A stretch of 64,000 nucleotides of DNA from CAWCBH01 sp963793785 (GCA_963793785.1 CAWCBH010000004.1:124001-188000), one strand, 5' to 3'. Counted from the first letter of the stretch, positions 49,393-58,945 are shown. Program-made: numbers and translations. The notes: generated from the sequence alone by a model not told the origin.

Positions 49393-51565
49393 TCAGAGAT
49401 CTCCCCCGATGCCGCCGCTGGGCTGGCCGCCGCCGATCCCGCCGTCGTCATCGGGCGCGGGCGCCGGGTCCTGTCCGGCGCCGGGCGCATAGAGGTCCGG
49501 GTCATAGGTCTCCCCGGAGGAGGAGTCGTCGCCCTCGCCGGCGCCCTCCTCAGTGGAGTCGTCGGGGGCGGGCGCCGTCGAGTAACCGGAGTCGTAGTCG
49601 TAGTCGTAGGAGTCGCTGGAGCCCGAGACCGCGTAGGTGCCGAAGAAGGACGACCAGTCGATCGGCTCCTCGGGCTCCTCGAAGTCCTCGCAGGGGATGC
49701 CGGCGCCGACGTGGAAGGCGTTCCAGATCTCGGCCGGGAACGTCCCTCCGGCGACCGAGATCCCGTGCACGCTGGTCATCTCGATCGCGTTCGACTCCGG
49801 GTAGCCGACCCAGACCCCGGTCGAGAGATTCGGCTGGTAGCCCATGAACCAGGCGTCGGTGAAGTTGTCGACGGTGCCGGTCTTGCCGGCCTGTCCGTAG
49901 CAGCCCGTGTAGGCCGCGGTCCCGGTGCCGGAGGTCATGTTGTCGCGCAGGACCTTCGTAACCTCGAAGGCGACCGCCTCCGGCAGGACCCGCTTCGGAT
50001 CGGCCTCCTCGGGGTGGTCGACGCGGCCGCTGGGGAACTCCACCTTGCGGATCGCGACCGGATTGCGGTGGATTCCCCCGGAGGCGAGGGTCGCGTAGGC
50101 GACCGACATCTCCAGCGGCGAGACACCGATCCGCAGCCCGCCCAGGCCCTCGGCCGGGATCCCGTCGAGCTCGGTCTCGATCCCCATCTTGCGGGCCGTC
50201 TCGGCGACCTCCTCGGGCCCGATGTCGAGGTCGAGCTGTGCGTAGACGGTGTTGTCGGATGCCAGCGTGGCGGCGTGCAGGCTCATCGTGCCGCTGTAGC
50301 CGCCGCTGTAGGTGGAGACCGACCAGTGGCCGTACTCGGGCAGGTCCAGCTCCAGCGGCTTGGACTCGTAATAGGTCGAGTAGGGGTCGATCCCCTGGTT
50401 GACCGCCGCCGTGAGGACGAACGTCTTGAACGTCGAGCCCGCCTGGCGGTGGCCCTGGGCGGCGAGGTTGTACTGGTTGGACTCGTAGTTGCCGCTTGAC
50501 GCCATCGCCTTGATCTCACCGCTGCGGGGGTCGATCGCGACGATCGCCGAGGAGGGATCGTCGGGGTAGTAGAGGACCGAGTTGATCGCGTCGCGGCCGA
50601 CCTCCTGCAGACGCGGCTCGATCGTCGTGTGGACCTTCAGCCCGCCCTTGCGAACGGTGTTGACGCCGTAGCTTTCGATCAGCTCGCTCTCGACGTAGTC
50701 GAAGAAGTAGGGCTCGCGGCGCTCGAAGTACTCGTCGGACGGGTTGACGTCGAGCCCTCGCCGCTGGCCCTCGAGCGCCCGTGAGCGCTCGATGTAGCCG
50801 AGGTCGGCCATCCGGTCCAGGACCTCGTTGCGGCGCTCCCGCGCTCCGCGAGGGTTGTTGAGCGGGTTGTACTCCGACGGAGCCTGCGGCAGTCCCGCCA
50901 AGCAGCGCCGCCTGCTCCAGGGTCAGCTTCCAGACCGGCTTCGAGAAGAAGATCTTCGCGGCCGCCTGGACGCCCACCGCCGTGCGGCCGTTGACCGTCC
51001 CGTAGGAGGCGCTGTTCAGGTACTGGCCGAGGATCCGCTGCTTGGAGTGGCGCTCCTCGTATCGAAGCGCCAGCTGCGCCTCCTGGATCTTGCGCTCGAG
51101 GTTGCGCTTGGGGTCGGTGATGCAGAGGTTGCGCATCAGCTGCATCGTGATCGTCGAGCCGCCCTGGACGACCTCCCCGGCCTCGACGTTCTCGACCAGC
51201 GCCCGCAGGCCGCCCTCGACGTCGATCCCGTCGTGCTCGAAGAAACGCTCGTCCTCGATCGCCACGGTCGCGTAGCGCATGTCGACCGGGACCCGCTCCA
51301 CGGCGACCGGCGTCCGCGCCTCGTCGGAGCGGATGTAGCCGAGGCGCTCGCCGTTGGCGTCGATCAGGATCGAGTTGCCGCCCTTGTCGATCGGCTTGCA
51401 GGCAGAGAGCGGCGGCGCGTCGTCGGCGACGTTCATCACCCAGCTGCCGAACGCAAGTCCGGCGATCGAGGTCATGCCTACGAGCGCCGCGAAGCCAATC
51501 AGCAGCTTGGTGCCCAAACCGCCGTTGTGGGCGCGGCGCCGCTGGCGGCGCTGGCGCTGCGTCAT
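49393..51565 (-). CDS. Class A penicillin-binding protein (transglycosylase-transpeptidase), frameshifted
   Basis: From ATG 51565 the protein has a basic tail, one membrane helix, and a GT51 domain (AIEDERFFEHDGIDVEG, QGGSTITMQLMRNL, RNLERKIQEAQLALRYEE). At about 50894-50900 the frame changes within ALLAGLPQAPSEYNP; one extra G explains it. The transpeptidase domain follows, with SxxK in RQAGSTFKTFVLTA, the SDN box in LASDNTVYAQL, and KTG in YGQAGKTGTVDNFTDAW. The tail is rich in Ser, Tyr, Asp and Gly. It is about 724 residues when corrected. It polymerises and crosslinks peptidoglycan. A true break would remove transpeptidation. Confidence 0.9.
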
Positions 51566-51599
51566 CGCAGGAAGGGTACTGAGCGACAGCCGTTGCGGA

Positions 51600-52443
51600 T
51601 CAGTTCTCGGCCAGCAGCCCTGCGCTCTGCAGAGCCCTTTGCACCCGCTCCCGCAGCGCCGCCTCCTCGTCGCCGACCCGGGTGCGGTCCTGCTCCGGCT
51701 TGACCCGGACCTCGATCCGGATCCCCTCCGGGGCCCAGTCGACCACGGTGACCCGCGTCGGCGCCCGCGTCCGCCTTCAGGACCTCGGTCGCGCGGCGGA
51801 TGTTGGCCCCCGCCGGTAACCAGGCCGAGGCCGTGACCGGCGCCCCCCGATCGCCGGTGGAGTGGTTGTAGATAGTGCCGCTGACCATCTTCTCGTTCGG
51901 GATCACGACCAGGTCGCCGTCGCCGGGGTCGATGAAGGTGTAGGAGAGGGAGAGGTCGTCGACCCGGCCGGTCACCTCCTCGAAGCTGATCCGGTCGCCG
52001 ATCCGGATCGGCTGGGCGATCGCGAGCATCAAACCGGCGACCATGTTCCCGAGCGTCTGGCGGGCGGCAAGGCCGAAGACCAGGCCGAGCACGGCGCTGG
52101 AGGCGAGGATCCCGGTCGCGAGGCGCTTGATCTGCGCGAACTGGCTCAGCGCCAGGGCGATGCCGATGACGAGGATCGCCACGAAGACCAGGCGGCGGAC
52201 CACCCGCAAGCGGGTCGCGGCGGCGCGCGAGACGCCGGTCTCGGTCATCCGCTCGGCGACCCTGGCGCCGCGACCGATCACCAGCCGGTCGACCAGGAAG
52301 GCGACCAGGATCGCGACCAGGATCGTGATTCCGGCCGAGATCTCGTCGCCATGCTCCTCCCAGAAGGACCGCTCGGCGGCCTCCTGGGCGACCAGCAGGG
52401 GCACGATCGCGACCTGTGAAACTGCCGGCATCGTGGCCAACAT
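51600..52443 (-). CDS. MscS-family mechanosensitive channel, frameshifted near the C-terminus
   Basis: ATG 52443 gives an N-terminal helix, two more helices, and the pore-lining and beta-domain signature LGLVFGLAARQTLGNMVAGL, then AIAQPIRIGDRISFEEVTG and VDDLSLSYTFI. At about 51751-51756 one extra base moves the frame. The remaining VTVVDWAPEGIRIEVRVKPE and RVQRALQSAGLLAEN lie in the next frame and stop at 51600, giving about 280 residues. The start overlaps the divergent HAD gene start by 11 bases, unless MscS starts at ATG 52431. Confidence 0.85.
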
Positions 52444-53074
52444 ACCCGCAACCAGAGCCGTGTTCCTGGACGCGCTGGGGACCCTCGTCGACCTCGAGCC
52501 GCCCTGGATCGGCCTGCGCCGGGCCCTCGGCGACGGCGTCGGCGAGAAACGCCTGATCGAGGCGGTGCGGGCGGAGATGGCCTACTACAAGGAGCACAGC
52601 GACGAGGGGCGCGACGCCGCCTCGCTCGCCGACCTGCGCCGGCGCTGCGCGGAGGTCCTCTCGCAGCAGCTCGGTCGCGAGGTCGACGCCGAGACGCTGG
52701 TGGCGGCGATTCGCTTTCAGGCCTTCCCCGACGCCGCCCCGGCGCTGGCGACGTTGCGCTCCCGCGGCCTGCGGCTGCTCTGCGTCTCCAACTGGGACGT
52801 GTCGCTGGCCGAGGTGTTGAGCCGCTGCGGCCTCGCCGAGCAGCTCGACGGTGTGGTCAGCTCCGCGGCGGCCGGCTCGCGCAAGCCCGACCCGGCGATC
52901 TTCGAGCAGGCGCTGGCGCGGGCGGGCGTCGAGCCCGCGCAGGCACTGCACGTCGGCGACACCCCCGAGGAGGACCTCGACGGGGCGCGGGCGGCCGGGA
53001 TCAGGGCGCTGCTGATCGATCGGGACGGGGGCGGCGACATCAGCTCGCTGGAGGAGGTGGATTCGAGGCTGTGA
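52433..53074 (+). CDS. HAD-superfamily hydrolase (haloacid dehalogenase-like)
   Basis: The 213-residue protein has HAD motif I AVFLDALGTLVDLEP, motif II LLCVSNWDVS, motif III lysine in AAGSRKPDPAIFEQAL, and motif IV ALHVGDTPEEDLDGARAAG. In motif I the second Asp of the usual DxD is Leu (DAL), as in L-2-haloacid dehalogenases (DAYGTL), so normal phosphatase acid/base catalysis is doubtful. The cap is helical. Start is GTG 52433 or the GTG at 52460. The end overlaps the RDD-CPBP gene (GTGA). Confidence 0.85.
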   Translation: MANIPATRAVFLDALGTLVDLEPPWIGLRRALGDGVGEKRLIEAVRAEMAYYKEHSDEGRDAASLADLRRRCAEVLSQQLGREVDAETLVAAIRFQAFPDAAPALATLRSRGLRLLCVSNWDVSLAEVLSRCGLAEQLDGVVSSAAAGSRKPDPAIFEQALARAGVEPAQALHVGDTPEEDLDGARAAGIRALLIDRDGGGDISSLEEVDSRL

Positions 53075-54390
53075 GCGGGGAGGCTCCCGGCTTCGTCCAC
53101 GGCGGGCGCAGCTATCAGTACGCCGGCTTCGGCCGCCGCCTCGGCGCGGCGCTGCTCGACAGCGCCGTCTGGATCGTCGGGATCGGGCTCTTCTTTCCCG
53201 GCTATCTGTTCGAAGACAACGCGACCGCGGCGACGATCGCCGTCCTGGCGCTCTTCACCGCCGCCTTCAACTACTTCGCCGTCTGCGAGTGGCGTTTCGG
53301 GCAGACGATCGGAAAGAACGCCCTCGGCCTGCGGGTGATGCCGCTCGACGGCGGCCGCCTGCACTGGAACGCGGCCGCGATCCGCAACCTGCTCCGGCTC
53401 GTCGACCTGCCCCTGACCCTGATCGGGGCGCTGTACTTCATGGTCCGGGAATCGCCGCGGCGCCAGCGCCTCGGAGATCGGGCGGCGAAGACGATCGTCG
53501 TCCGCGAGCCCCAGCCCGGCCGGGCGCCCGCTGCGGCTCCTGCGCCGGTCGACAGCCCCAGCGCGGGAGAGCTGTTCGCGGATGCGACCCGAGCCCTGGC
53601 GGGCCCGCCTCGCACCGACGGCCCCCCCGCTGCCGCCGGTAGGCAGTCCGTCTCCGCCGATGCGGCCGGGTTCGATCCCGAGCCGGCGGGGGGCAGCGTG
53701 GATCAGCCACCGCAGCCTGGACTCCCCTACGCGGACTGGCCGCTGTCGCGAACCGTCTGGGGCGTGGTCGCGGGCTTGGTGCTGGGAGGGGTGCTGTTGC
53801 CGGTCCCGGTCCTGATCGCCGATCCGGAGCTGGACACCCACGGCGCCCTGATCGCGGTGCAGACGATCCTCGGCGGCACCCTGGTCGCCACCGCCCTGAT
53901 CGTCGCCGCCGCCGGGCGCGGGGTGCGGGCCGCCTTGCCTCGGCTCGGGCTGCGGCGCTTCCGGCCTTCGGCCTTCGGCTGGATGCTCGCCGCCTACGGC
54001 GCCTACGTCGTCGCGATCGCGCTCTACGCGGCGCTTGTCGTCGAGCCCGACCAGGAGGACATCGCCCGCGAGCTCGGCCTCGACTCGGAGACGGTGGCCG
54101 CCGCCTTCTCGCTGCTGCTGATCGCCGTTCTGGCCCCGATCTCCGAGGAGCTCTTCTTTCGCGGCATGCTGTTCGGCGGCCTGCGCGCCCGGATGCCGGC
54201 GCTGGCGGCCGCCCTGGTCAGCGGGATCGTCTTCGGGGCCCTGCACGCGACGACCGGGATCACGACGGTGCCGCCGCTGGTCATCTTCGGGGTCGCGCTG
54301 GCGCTGCTGTACGAGAAGACCGGATCGCTCTGGCCGCCGATCATGCTGCACTTCGTCAACAATTCGTTGGCCCTGGCGCTGTCGGCGTGA
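53071..54390 (+). CDS. RDD-domain and CPBP (Abi) intramembrane protease fusion
   Basis: The 439-residue protein joins two membrane families. Residues about 15-145 form an RDD domain (YAGFGRRLGAALLDSAVWIV, FGQTIGKNALGLRV). A Pro/Ala linker (about 150-215) leads to a CPBP-type protease, with EELFFRGMLFGGLRARM, FGALHATTGITT and the final IMLHFVNNSLAL. These supply the Glu-Glu, His and His-Asn catalytic residues of Rce1-like intramembrane proteases. RDD proteins are associated with ion exchange or unknown membrane roles. The fusion suggests substrate capture plus cleavage in one protein. Confidence 0.87.
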   Translation: MSGEAPGFVHGGRSYQYAGFGRRLGAALLDSAVWIVGIGLFFPGYLFEDNATAATIAVLALFTAAFNYFAVCEWRFGQTIGKNALGLRVMPLDGGRLHWNAAAIRNLLRLVDLPLTLIGALYFMVRESPRRQRLGDRAAKTIVVREPQPGRAPAAAPAPVDSPSAGELFADATRALAGPPRTDGPPAAAGRQSVSADAAGFDPEPAGGSVDQPPQPGLPYADWPLSRTVWGVVAGLVLGGVLLPVPVLIADPELDTHGALIAVQTILGGTLVATALIVAAAGRGVRAALPRLGLRRFRPSAFGWMLAAYGAYVVAIALYAALVVEPDQEDIARELGLDSETVAAAFSLLLIAVLAPISEELFFRGMLFGGLRARMPALAAALVSGIVFGALHATTGITTVPPLVIFGVALALLYEKTGSLWPPIMLHFVNNSLALALSA

Positions 54391-54422
54391 GCGCATCCCC
54401 CCGATCAGGCACAATGCCGGAG

Positions 54423-55395
54423 ATGAGTCGTCGCCTATTCGTCGCCGCCCTTGCGGCTGCCTCGCTGACCCTGCCTGCCACGGCCCTCGCCGAGGAGGGT
54501 TCCGCCGCCGCGCAGCGGGCTGCGAAGCCGGCCAAGGCAACGGTCAAGATCCGCATCGGCCACCTGCGTGACGGTCGGGCGATGGTGATGAGCAGGGTGC
54601 CGGTGATCGGCACCCTGGCGCCCTTCCGCCCGGGCCAGCGGGTCAAGGTCGACTACTTCCTCGCCGGCAAGCGGCTGCTGACCAAGACCGCCAAGGTGCG
54701 TCGCGGCAAGGGCAACTACGGCGTCTTCCGCAGCCGCATCCGTCTTCGTCACGGCGGCAAGTACGCGGCCAGCGCCCGCCACATCGCCAACGCCAGGCTG
54801 GGCGGCGACCGCACGATCCGCAAGGACTGGAAGGTGCGCTTCAAGTCGGTCTCCTACGGGGAGTGCAGCCGTGTCGTCAGCGGCTTCAAGAAGGCGATGC
54901 GGGAGATGGGCTACATCGCCAATCGCGGCGAGTGCTTCCGCGGCAAGACCGCCCGCGGCGTCCTCGCCTACCGCAAGGTCAACGACATGAGCCGCAGCCA
55001 GCACGCCGGCAAGCGCCTTGTCAAGCGCGCTTTCCTCGGCCTCGGCCGCTACAAGGTCCGCCATCCCGGCGCCGGGGAGCACGTCGAGGCGCCACTCTCG
55101 AAGCAGGTGATCGTCTTCGCCGACGGCGACAGGCCGGTCGCGATCTACCCGGTCTCCAGCGGCGCGCCGGCGACGCCCACCGTGCAGGGGCACTTCAGCT
55201 TCATGTACGACCAGCCCGGCTACAACGGCGTCCGGCATGTACTACTCGTACTACTTCTACGGCGGCTACGCGATCCACGGCTACCACTCGGTCCCCAACT
55301 ACCCGGCCAGCCACGGCTGCCTGCGGACCTTCATCGCCGACCAGCCCGAGATCCACGACCGGATCTCCCCGGGCATGGACATCTTCGTCTTCTAG
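54423..55395 (+). CDS. L,D-transpeptidase (YkuD domain), frameshifted
   Basis: ATG 54423 gives a signal peptide (RLFVAALAAASLTLPATALA) and a basic beta-rich region. A putative peptidoglycan-binding helical part follows (KAMREMGYIANRGECFRGKT, ARGVLAYRKVNDM), then the start of a YkuD domain (KQVIVFADGDRPVAIYPVSS). Near 55233 the frame changes. The catalytic motif AIHGYHSVPNYPASHGCLR and the end RISPGMDIFVF are read one frame over, to TAG 55393-55395. It is about 323 residues when corrected. It makes 3-3 crosslinks or anchors proteins to the wall. Catalytic His and Cys are intact. Confidence 0.88.
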
Positions 55396-55422
55396 GCTGC
55401 CCGCCGCGCTCGGGCGCCCGAT

Positions 55423-55428
55423 TAGGGT
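55423..55428 (+). promoter_or_regulatory. -10 hexamer TAGGGT of the DUF4345-like gene, leaderless
   Basis: TAGGGT ends six bases before the ATG at 55435, in the 39-base gap after the L,D-transpeptidase gene. Confidence 0.45.
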
Positions 55429-55434
55429 GTCCGC

Positions 55435-55836
55435 ATGAACGAGACGGCGATGCGCGCGATCCTGGTTGGGGCTGCGGCCTTCCAGATCTTCTCCGGAGCG
55501 CTGGCGCTGCTCGCCCCCGGCACCTTCTTCGACGAGATCGGCCGCTACGGGGTCGAGAACAGCCACTATGTCGGCGACGTCGGAGCGTTCCAGCTCGCGG
55601 CCGGGATCGCGCTCGCGGTCTGCGTCGTCCGACCGTCGTGGCGGGTGCCGATCCTGATGACCGGAGCCTTCTGGTTCGGCCTGCACGCGCTCAACCACGC
55701 CTTCGATACCGGCGAGGCGCGCAGCGACGCCCGTGGCTGGGCGGACACGGTGCTGCTGGCGCTGGGGGCGCTCGGCAGCGTCTACCTGGCCAATGTCTCG
55801 TCGCGTTTGAGGAGGGAGGAGAGCGTCCACCGATGA
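55435..55836 (+). CDS. Four-helix membrane protein (DUF4345-like)
   Basis: The 133-residue protein has four membrane helices with ALALLAPGTFFDEIGRYG, GAFQLAAGIALAVCVV, and FGLHALNHAFDTGEA. The pattern of a short loop after LxPxxF and HxxNH in helix three is like small uncharacterised membrane proteins of the DUF4345 type. The stop overlaps the epimerase start (ATGA), so the two are coupled. Function unknown. Confidence 0.8.
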   Translation: MNETAMRAILVGAAAFQIFSGALALLAPGTFFDEIGRYGVENSHYVGDVGAFQLAAGIALAVCVVRPSWRVPILMTGAFWFGLHALNHAFDTGEARSDARGWADTVLLALGALGSVYLANVSSRLRREESVHR

Positions 55837-56793
55837 GGGTCTTCGTCGCCGGCGCCAGCGGCGCGATCGGCCGCCGCCTGCTGCCGCAGCTGCTCGCGGC
55901 AGGGCACGAGGCGACCGGGATGACCCGCTCGGCGCGCGGAGCGGAGCGGATCGAAGCTGCCGGCGCCAGCTGCGGTGGTCTGCGACGTCTTCGACGCCGA
56001 CGGGGTGAGCGACGCGATCGCGCAGGCCCGCCCCGAGGTGGTGGTCAACCAGCTGACCAGCCTGCCGCAGCGATACGACCCGCGCAAGATCGACTACGAG
56101 CCGACCAACCGGGTGCGGCTGGAGGGCGGGCGCAACCTGATCGCCGCGGCGCGGTCCGCGGGGGCGCGACGGATCATCGTCCAGAGCATCGCCTTCCTCT
56201 ACGCCCCCGAGGGCGACTGGGTAAAGGACGAGCAGGCGCGGCCCTTCACCGAGGCTCCGCCGCCGTTCGACATCGGCGTCGAGGCGGCGCTGACTGCCGA
56301 GCGCGAGGCGCTCGAAGCGCCTGGGCTGGAGGGCCTGGTGCTGCGCTACGGCCAGTTCTACGGGCCCGGCACCTACTACGCGCCGGGCGGCTCGCAGGCC
56401 GACGACGTCAGCCGGCGCCGCTTCCCGATCGTCGGCAAGGGAGCGGGGACCTTCTCCTTCGTCCACGTCGACGACGCGGCCGGCGCGACGGTGGCGGCGC
56501 TCGACCACGGCGGGCCGGGGATCTACAACGTCGTCGACGACGAGCCGGCGCCGATGCGCGACTGGCTGCCCGTCTACGCGGACGCCCTGGGCGCCAAGCG
56601 ACCGCTGCGGGTCCCGACCTGGCTGGCGCGCCTCGCCGCCGGGCGGTTCGTCACCTCGCTGGCAACCGAGCTGCGGGGGGCCTCGAACGCGAAGGCCAAG
56701 CGTGAGCTGGGCTGGCAGCCGCGCTATCCGAGCTGGCGCCAGGGCTTTCGGGAGGCCCTCGGCGGTGAACCGGTCACCCCCGCCTCGACGTAG
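55833..56793 (+). CDS. NAD(P)-dependent epimerase/dehydratase (extended SDR), frameshifted
   Basis: ATG 55833 starts MRVFVAGASGAIGRRLLPQL with the GxxGxxG dinucleotide loop. The frame changes at about 55965-55975. It then continues AVVCDVFDADGVSDAIAQAR, PEVVVNQLTSLPQ, IIVQSIAFLYAPEGDWV, LVLRYGQFYGPGTYYAPGG, FSFVHVDDAAGATVAAL, and GIYNVVDDEPAPMRDWLP. It lacks the classical YxxxK in the usual place; the Tyr in FLYAPEG may be the active-site Tyr. It is about 320 residues when corrected. Sugar or other substrate not identified. Confidence 0.85.
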
Positions 56794-56803
56794 TTCGCGG
56801 CAG

Positions 56804-57391
56804 ATGCAGCTGACCTTTCTCGCGCTTGCGGCCTCGGTGGCGTTGACGGTCTGCGCCTGCGGGGACGCCGAGGACAGTGCCTCGCCGTCCGGGGGCTCCG
56901 CCCCTGCGGCCTCGACGGCGCCGGAGGACGATCGCGGCGTGCTGCGCTTCGAGATGCAGCGTCTCGACGGGACGCCGGAGAACCTCTCCCGCTACCTCGG
57001 CAAGGTCGCGCTGGTCGTCAACACTGCCTCCGAGTGCGGCTTCACCTCGCAGTTCGAGGGGCTGGAGCGCCTCTACCGCGACCGCCGCAGCGAGGGCCTG
57101 GTGATCCTCGGCTTTCCCGCCGACGACGTCGCCGGCCAGGAGCCTCGCTCCGACGCCGCGATCGCCGAGTTCTGCCGCGCCAACTTCGGGGTCAGCTTCC
57201 CGATGTTCGCCAAGGTCGCGGTGACCGGGGACGACGCGGCGCCGCTGTTCAGCGCGCTCGGCGAGCCGGACTGGAACTTCAACAAGTACCTGCTCGATCG
57301 GCGCGGGCGCCTGGTCGAGCGCTGGGGCGCGACCACCGAGCCCGACGACCCCGCCCTGACAGCGGCGATCGAGGCGCAGCTGCGCAGCTAG
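56804..57391 (+). CDS. Glutathione peroxidase-like thiol peroxidase, predicted exported
   Basis: The 195-residue protein has a signal peptide with a possible lipobox (ALTVCACG) and a linker. A GPx-fold domain contains LVVNTASECGFTSQFEGLERLY (catalytic Cys), the modified box GFPADDVAGQEP, and the Trp-Asn site PDWNFNKYLLDRRG. In ordinary GPx the second box is GFPCNQFGxQEP, so the Cys and Gln there are replaced by Ala and Asp. It probably reduces peroxides with thioredoxin-type donors outside the membrane. Start ATG 56804. Confidence 0.87.
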   Translation: MQLTFLALAASVALTVCACGDAEDSASPSGGSAPAASTAPEDDRGVLRFEMQRLDGTPENLSRYLGKVALVVNTASECGFTSQFEGLERLYRDRRSEGLVILGFPADDVAGQEPRSDAAIAEFCRANFGVSFPMFAKVAVTGDDAAPLFSALGEPDWNFNKYLLDRRGRLVERWGATTEPDDPALTAAIEAQLRS

Positions 57392-57402
57392 AGACAGGCC
57401 TC

Positions 57403-57408
57403 TAGGCT
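57403..57408 (+). promoter_or_regulatory. -10 hexamer TAGGCT of pyrE, leaderless
   Basis: TAGGCT ends seven bases before the GTG of pyrE. Confidence 0.45.
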
Positions 57409-57415
57409 GCCCGGC

Positions 57416-57985
57416 GTGGCCGACCTGGAAGCCGCCAAGGCGACCCTGCTCGCCGAGCTGCGGGCTCACGCCCTGGTGCTCGGAGAAGTGACGCTCTCAA
57501 GCGGCCAGAAGGCCGACTACTACGTCGACGCGCGCCGGGCCCTGCTGCGCCCACCTGCTTTCCGCGCCGTCGGCGAGCTGATCGCAGCGGCCGCCACCGA
57601 AGCCGGCGCCACCGCGGTCGGCGGCCCGGTGATGGCGGCGATCCCGCTGGCCTGCGCCGCGATCGCGGTTCCCGAGGGCGAGGATCTGGTCGGCTTCTTC
57701 GTCCGCAAGGAGCGCAAGCAGCACGGCCTGCAGCGCTGGGTCGAGGGTGCCGTCGAGCCCGGCGCCCGCTGCCTCGTCGTCGAGGACACGGTCACAACCG
57801 GCGGCTCGACGGCGGAGGCGATCGAGCGGGTCCGCGCCGAGGGCCTCGAGATCGCGGCTGTGCTCAGCGTCGTCGATCGCCTCGCCGGCGGCGGCGAGCG
57901 GATCGAGGCCGCCGCGCAGGCGCCCTACGGGGCGCTGCTGACGATCGAGGAGCTCTACCCGGAGGCCGAAGGCGCCACTGCCTGA
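57416..57985 (+). CDS. pyrE: Orotate phosphoribosyltransferase
   Basis: PyrE adds phosphoribose to orotate in pyrimidine synthesis. The 189-residue protein has LGEVTLSSGQKADYYVDARR, VGGPVMAAIPLACAAIA, FVRKERKQHGLQRWVEG (flexible loop lysines), and the PRPP site RCLVVEDTVTTGGSTAEAIE. Length and motifs are typical. The start is GTG 57416, with a TAGGCT box just upstream. It is not linked to other pyr genes here. Confidence 0.95.
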   Translation: MADLEAAKATLLAELRAHALVLGEVTLSSGQKADYYVDARRALLRPPAFRAVGELIAAAATEAGATAVGGPVMAAIPLACAAIAVPEGEDLVGFFVRKERKQHGLQRWVEGAVEPGARCLVVEDTVTTGGSTAEAIERVRAEGLEIAAVLSVVDRLAGGGERIEAAAQAPYGALLTIEELYPEAEGATA

Positions 57986-58009
57986 CCTTGCGTTAGCGTC
58001 TCCTGAAGG

Positions 58010-58945
58010 GTGGCGGACCTCGACTCAGCCGGGCGCCCAGCGCGGATCCTGATCGCGCTCGCGGTCGCCGTGCTGGCGCTGACCTTGGCGGCGATCGCGA
58101 TTGCCGCACCGCCGCCGAACGACGATTTCGCCAGTGCGCAGACGCTGACCTCGACGGGCGACTCGGTCAGCGGCAACAACCTCGAGGCGACGGGCGAGCC
58201 GGGGGAGCCCCCGGAGAGGGGTGGCGGCGATCCGGCCGCGTCCTCCGTCTGGTACCGCTGGGATACCCCGACCTTCGCTCGCAGCGCGACCTTCTCCACC
58301 TGCCAGTCGGACTTCGATCACGATCTCGAGGTCTTCAGAGGCTCGACCCTGGCGGGATTGAGCGAGGCCTCGGCCGACTTCGCTTTCTGCGCAGGGAATG
58401 GGCAGCGGGTCCGATTGATCCCTCAGCCCGGCGTCACCTACTGGGTGCGAGTGAACGGGCCGCTGCTTGCGGGAACCATCCAGCGCGGGACGTTCACCAT
58501 GCTGGTCGAAGCGGACATCCGCCCACCCGACCGCTATGACCTGCGCATGCGCCAAACGGTCTCCCGCCGGGTGGTCCGTCCGGGCCAGGTGGTGACGGCG
58601 AAGCTCCTGGTCGAGAACATCGGCAACCAGCCCTCTCCCGGGCCGCAAGACGACAGCGGCGTGTTCACGTCCCAGAGCATCAACAAGCCGGCTTTGAAGA
58701 GCGACCCCGGCAAGGGCAGGCTTCTATCGGTGCGGGGCCGGAACATGCAGGGCTGCTCGAAGGGCTTCTTCGTCCGCGTTCCTGTGGCGGGCTGCAAGGT
58801 GAAGCCGCTCGCGCCCGGCGAGACCGCGGTGATGACGACGCGAATCAGGGTCGAGCGCTCGATCCTGCTCGACTCGGACCTGGTGGTGTCGGACGACAAC
58901 CCACGCAACGACAGGCCCGAGACCGTGGTCCGGGTCCGGCGCTGA
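58010..58945 (+). CDS. Secreted beta-sandwich protein of unknown function
   Basis: The 311-residue protein has a signal or anchor helix (ARILIALAVAVLALTLAAIA), then the motif PPPNDDFASAQTLTSTGD, which typically begins prepeptidase C-terminal-like beta domains. A first domain with SSVWYRWDTPTFARSATFST and two Cys follows. The second half is a CARDB-like beta region (VVTAKLLVENIGNQPSPGPQ, GETAVMTTRIRVERSILL). No catalytic motif is seen. It is likely an extracellular adhesion or scaffold protein. GTG 58010 is the start. Confidence 0.78.
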   Translation: MADLDSAGRPARILIALAVAVLALTLAAIAIAAPPPNDDFASAQTLTSTGDSVSGNNLEATGEPGEPPERGGGDPAASSVWYRWDTPTFARSATFSTCQSDFDHDLEVFRGSTLAGLSEASADFAFCAGNGQRVRLIPQPGVTYWVRVNGPLLAGTIQRGTFTMLVEADIRPPDRYDLRMRQTVSRRVVRPGQVVTAKLLVENIGNQPSPGPQDDSGVFTSQSINKPALKSDPGKGRLLSVRGRNMQGCSKGFFVRVPVAGCKVKPLAPGETAVMTTRIRVERSILLDSDLVVSDDNPRNDRPETVVRVRR

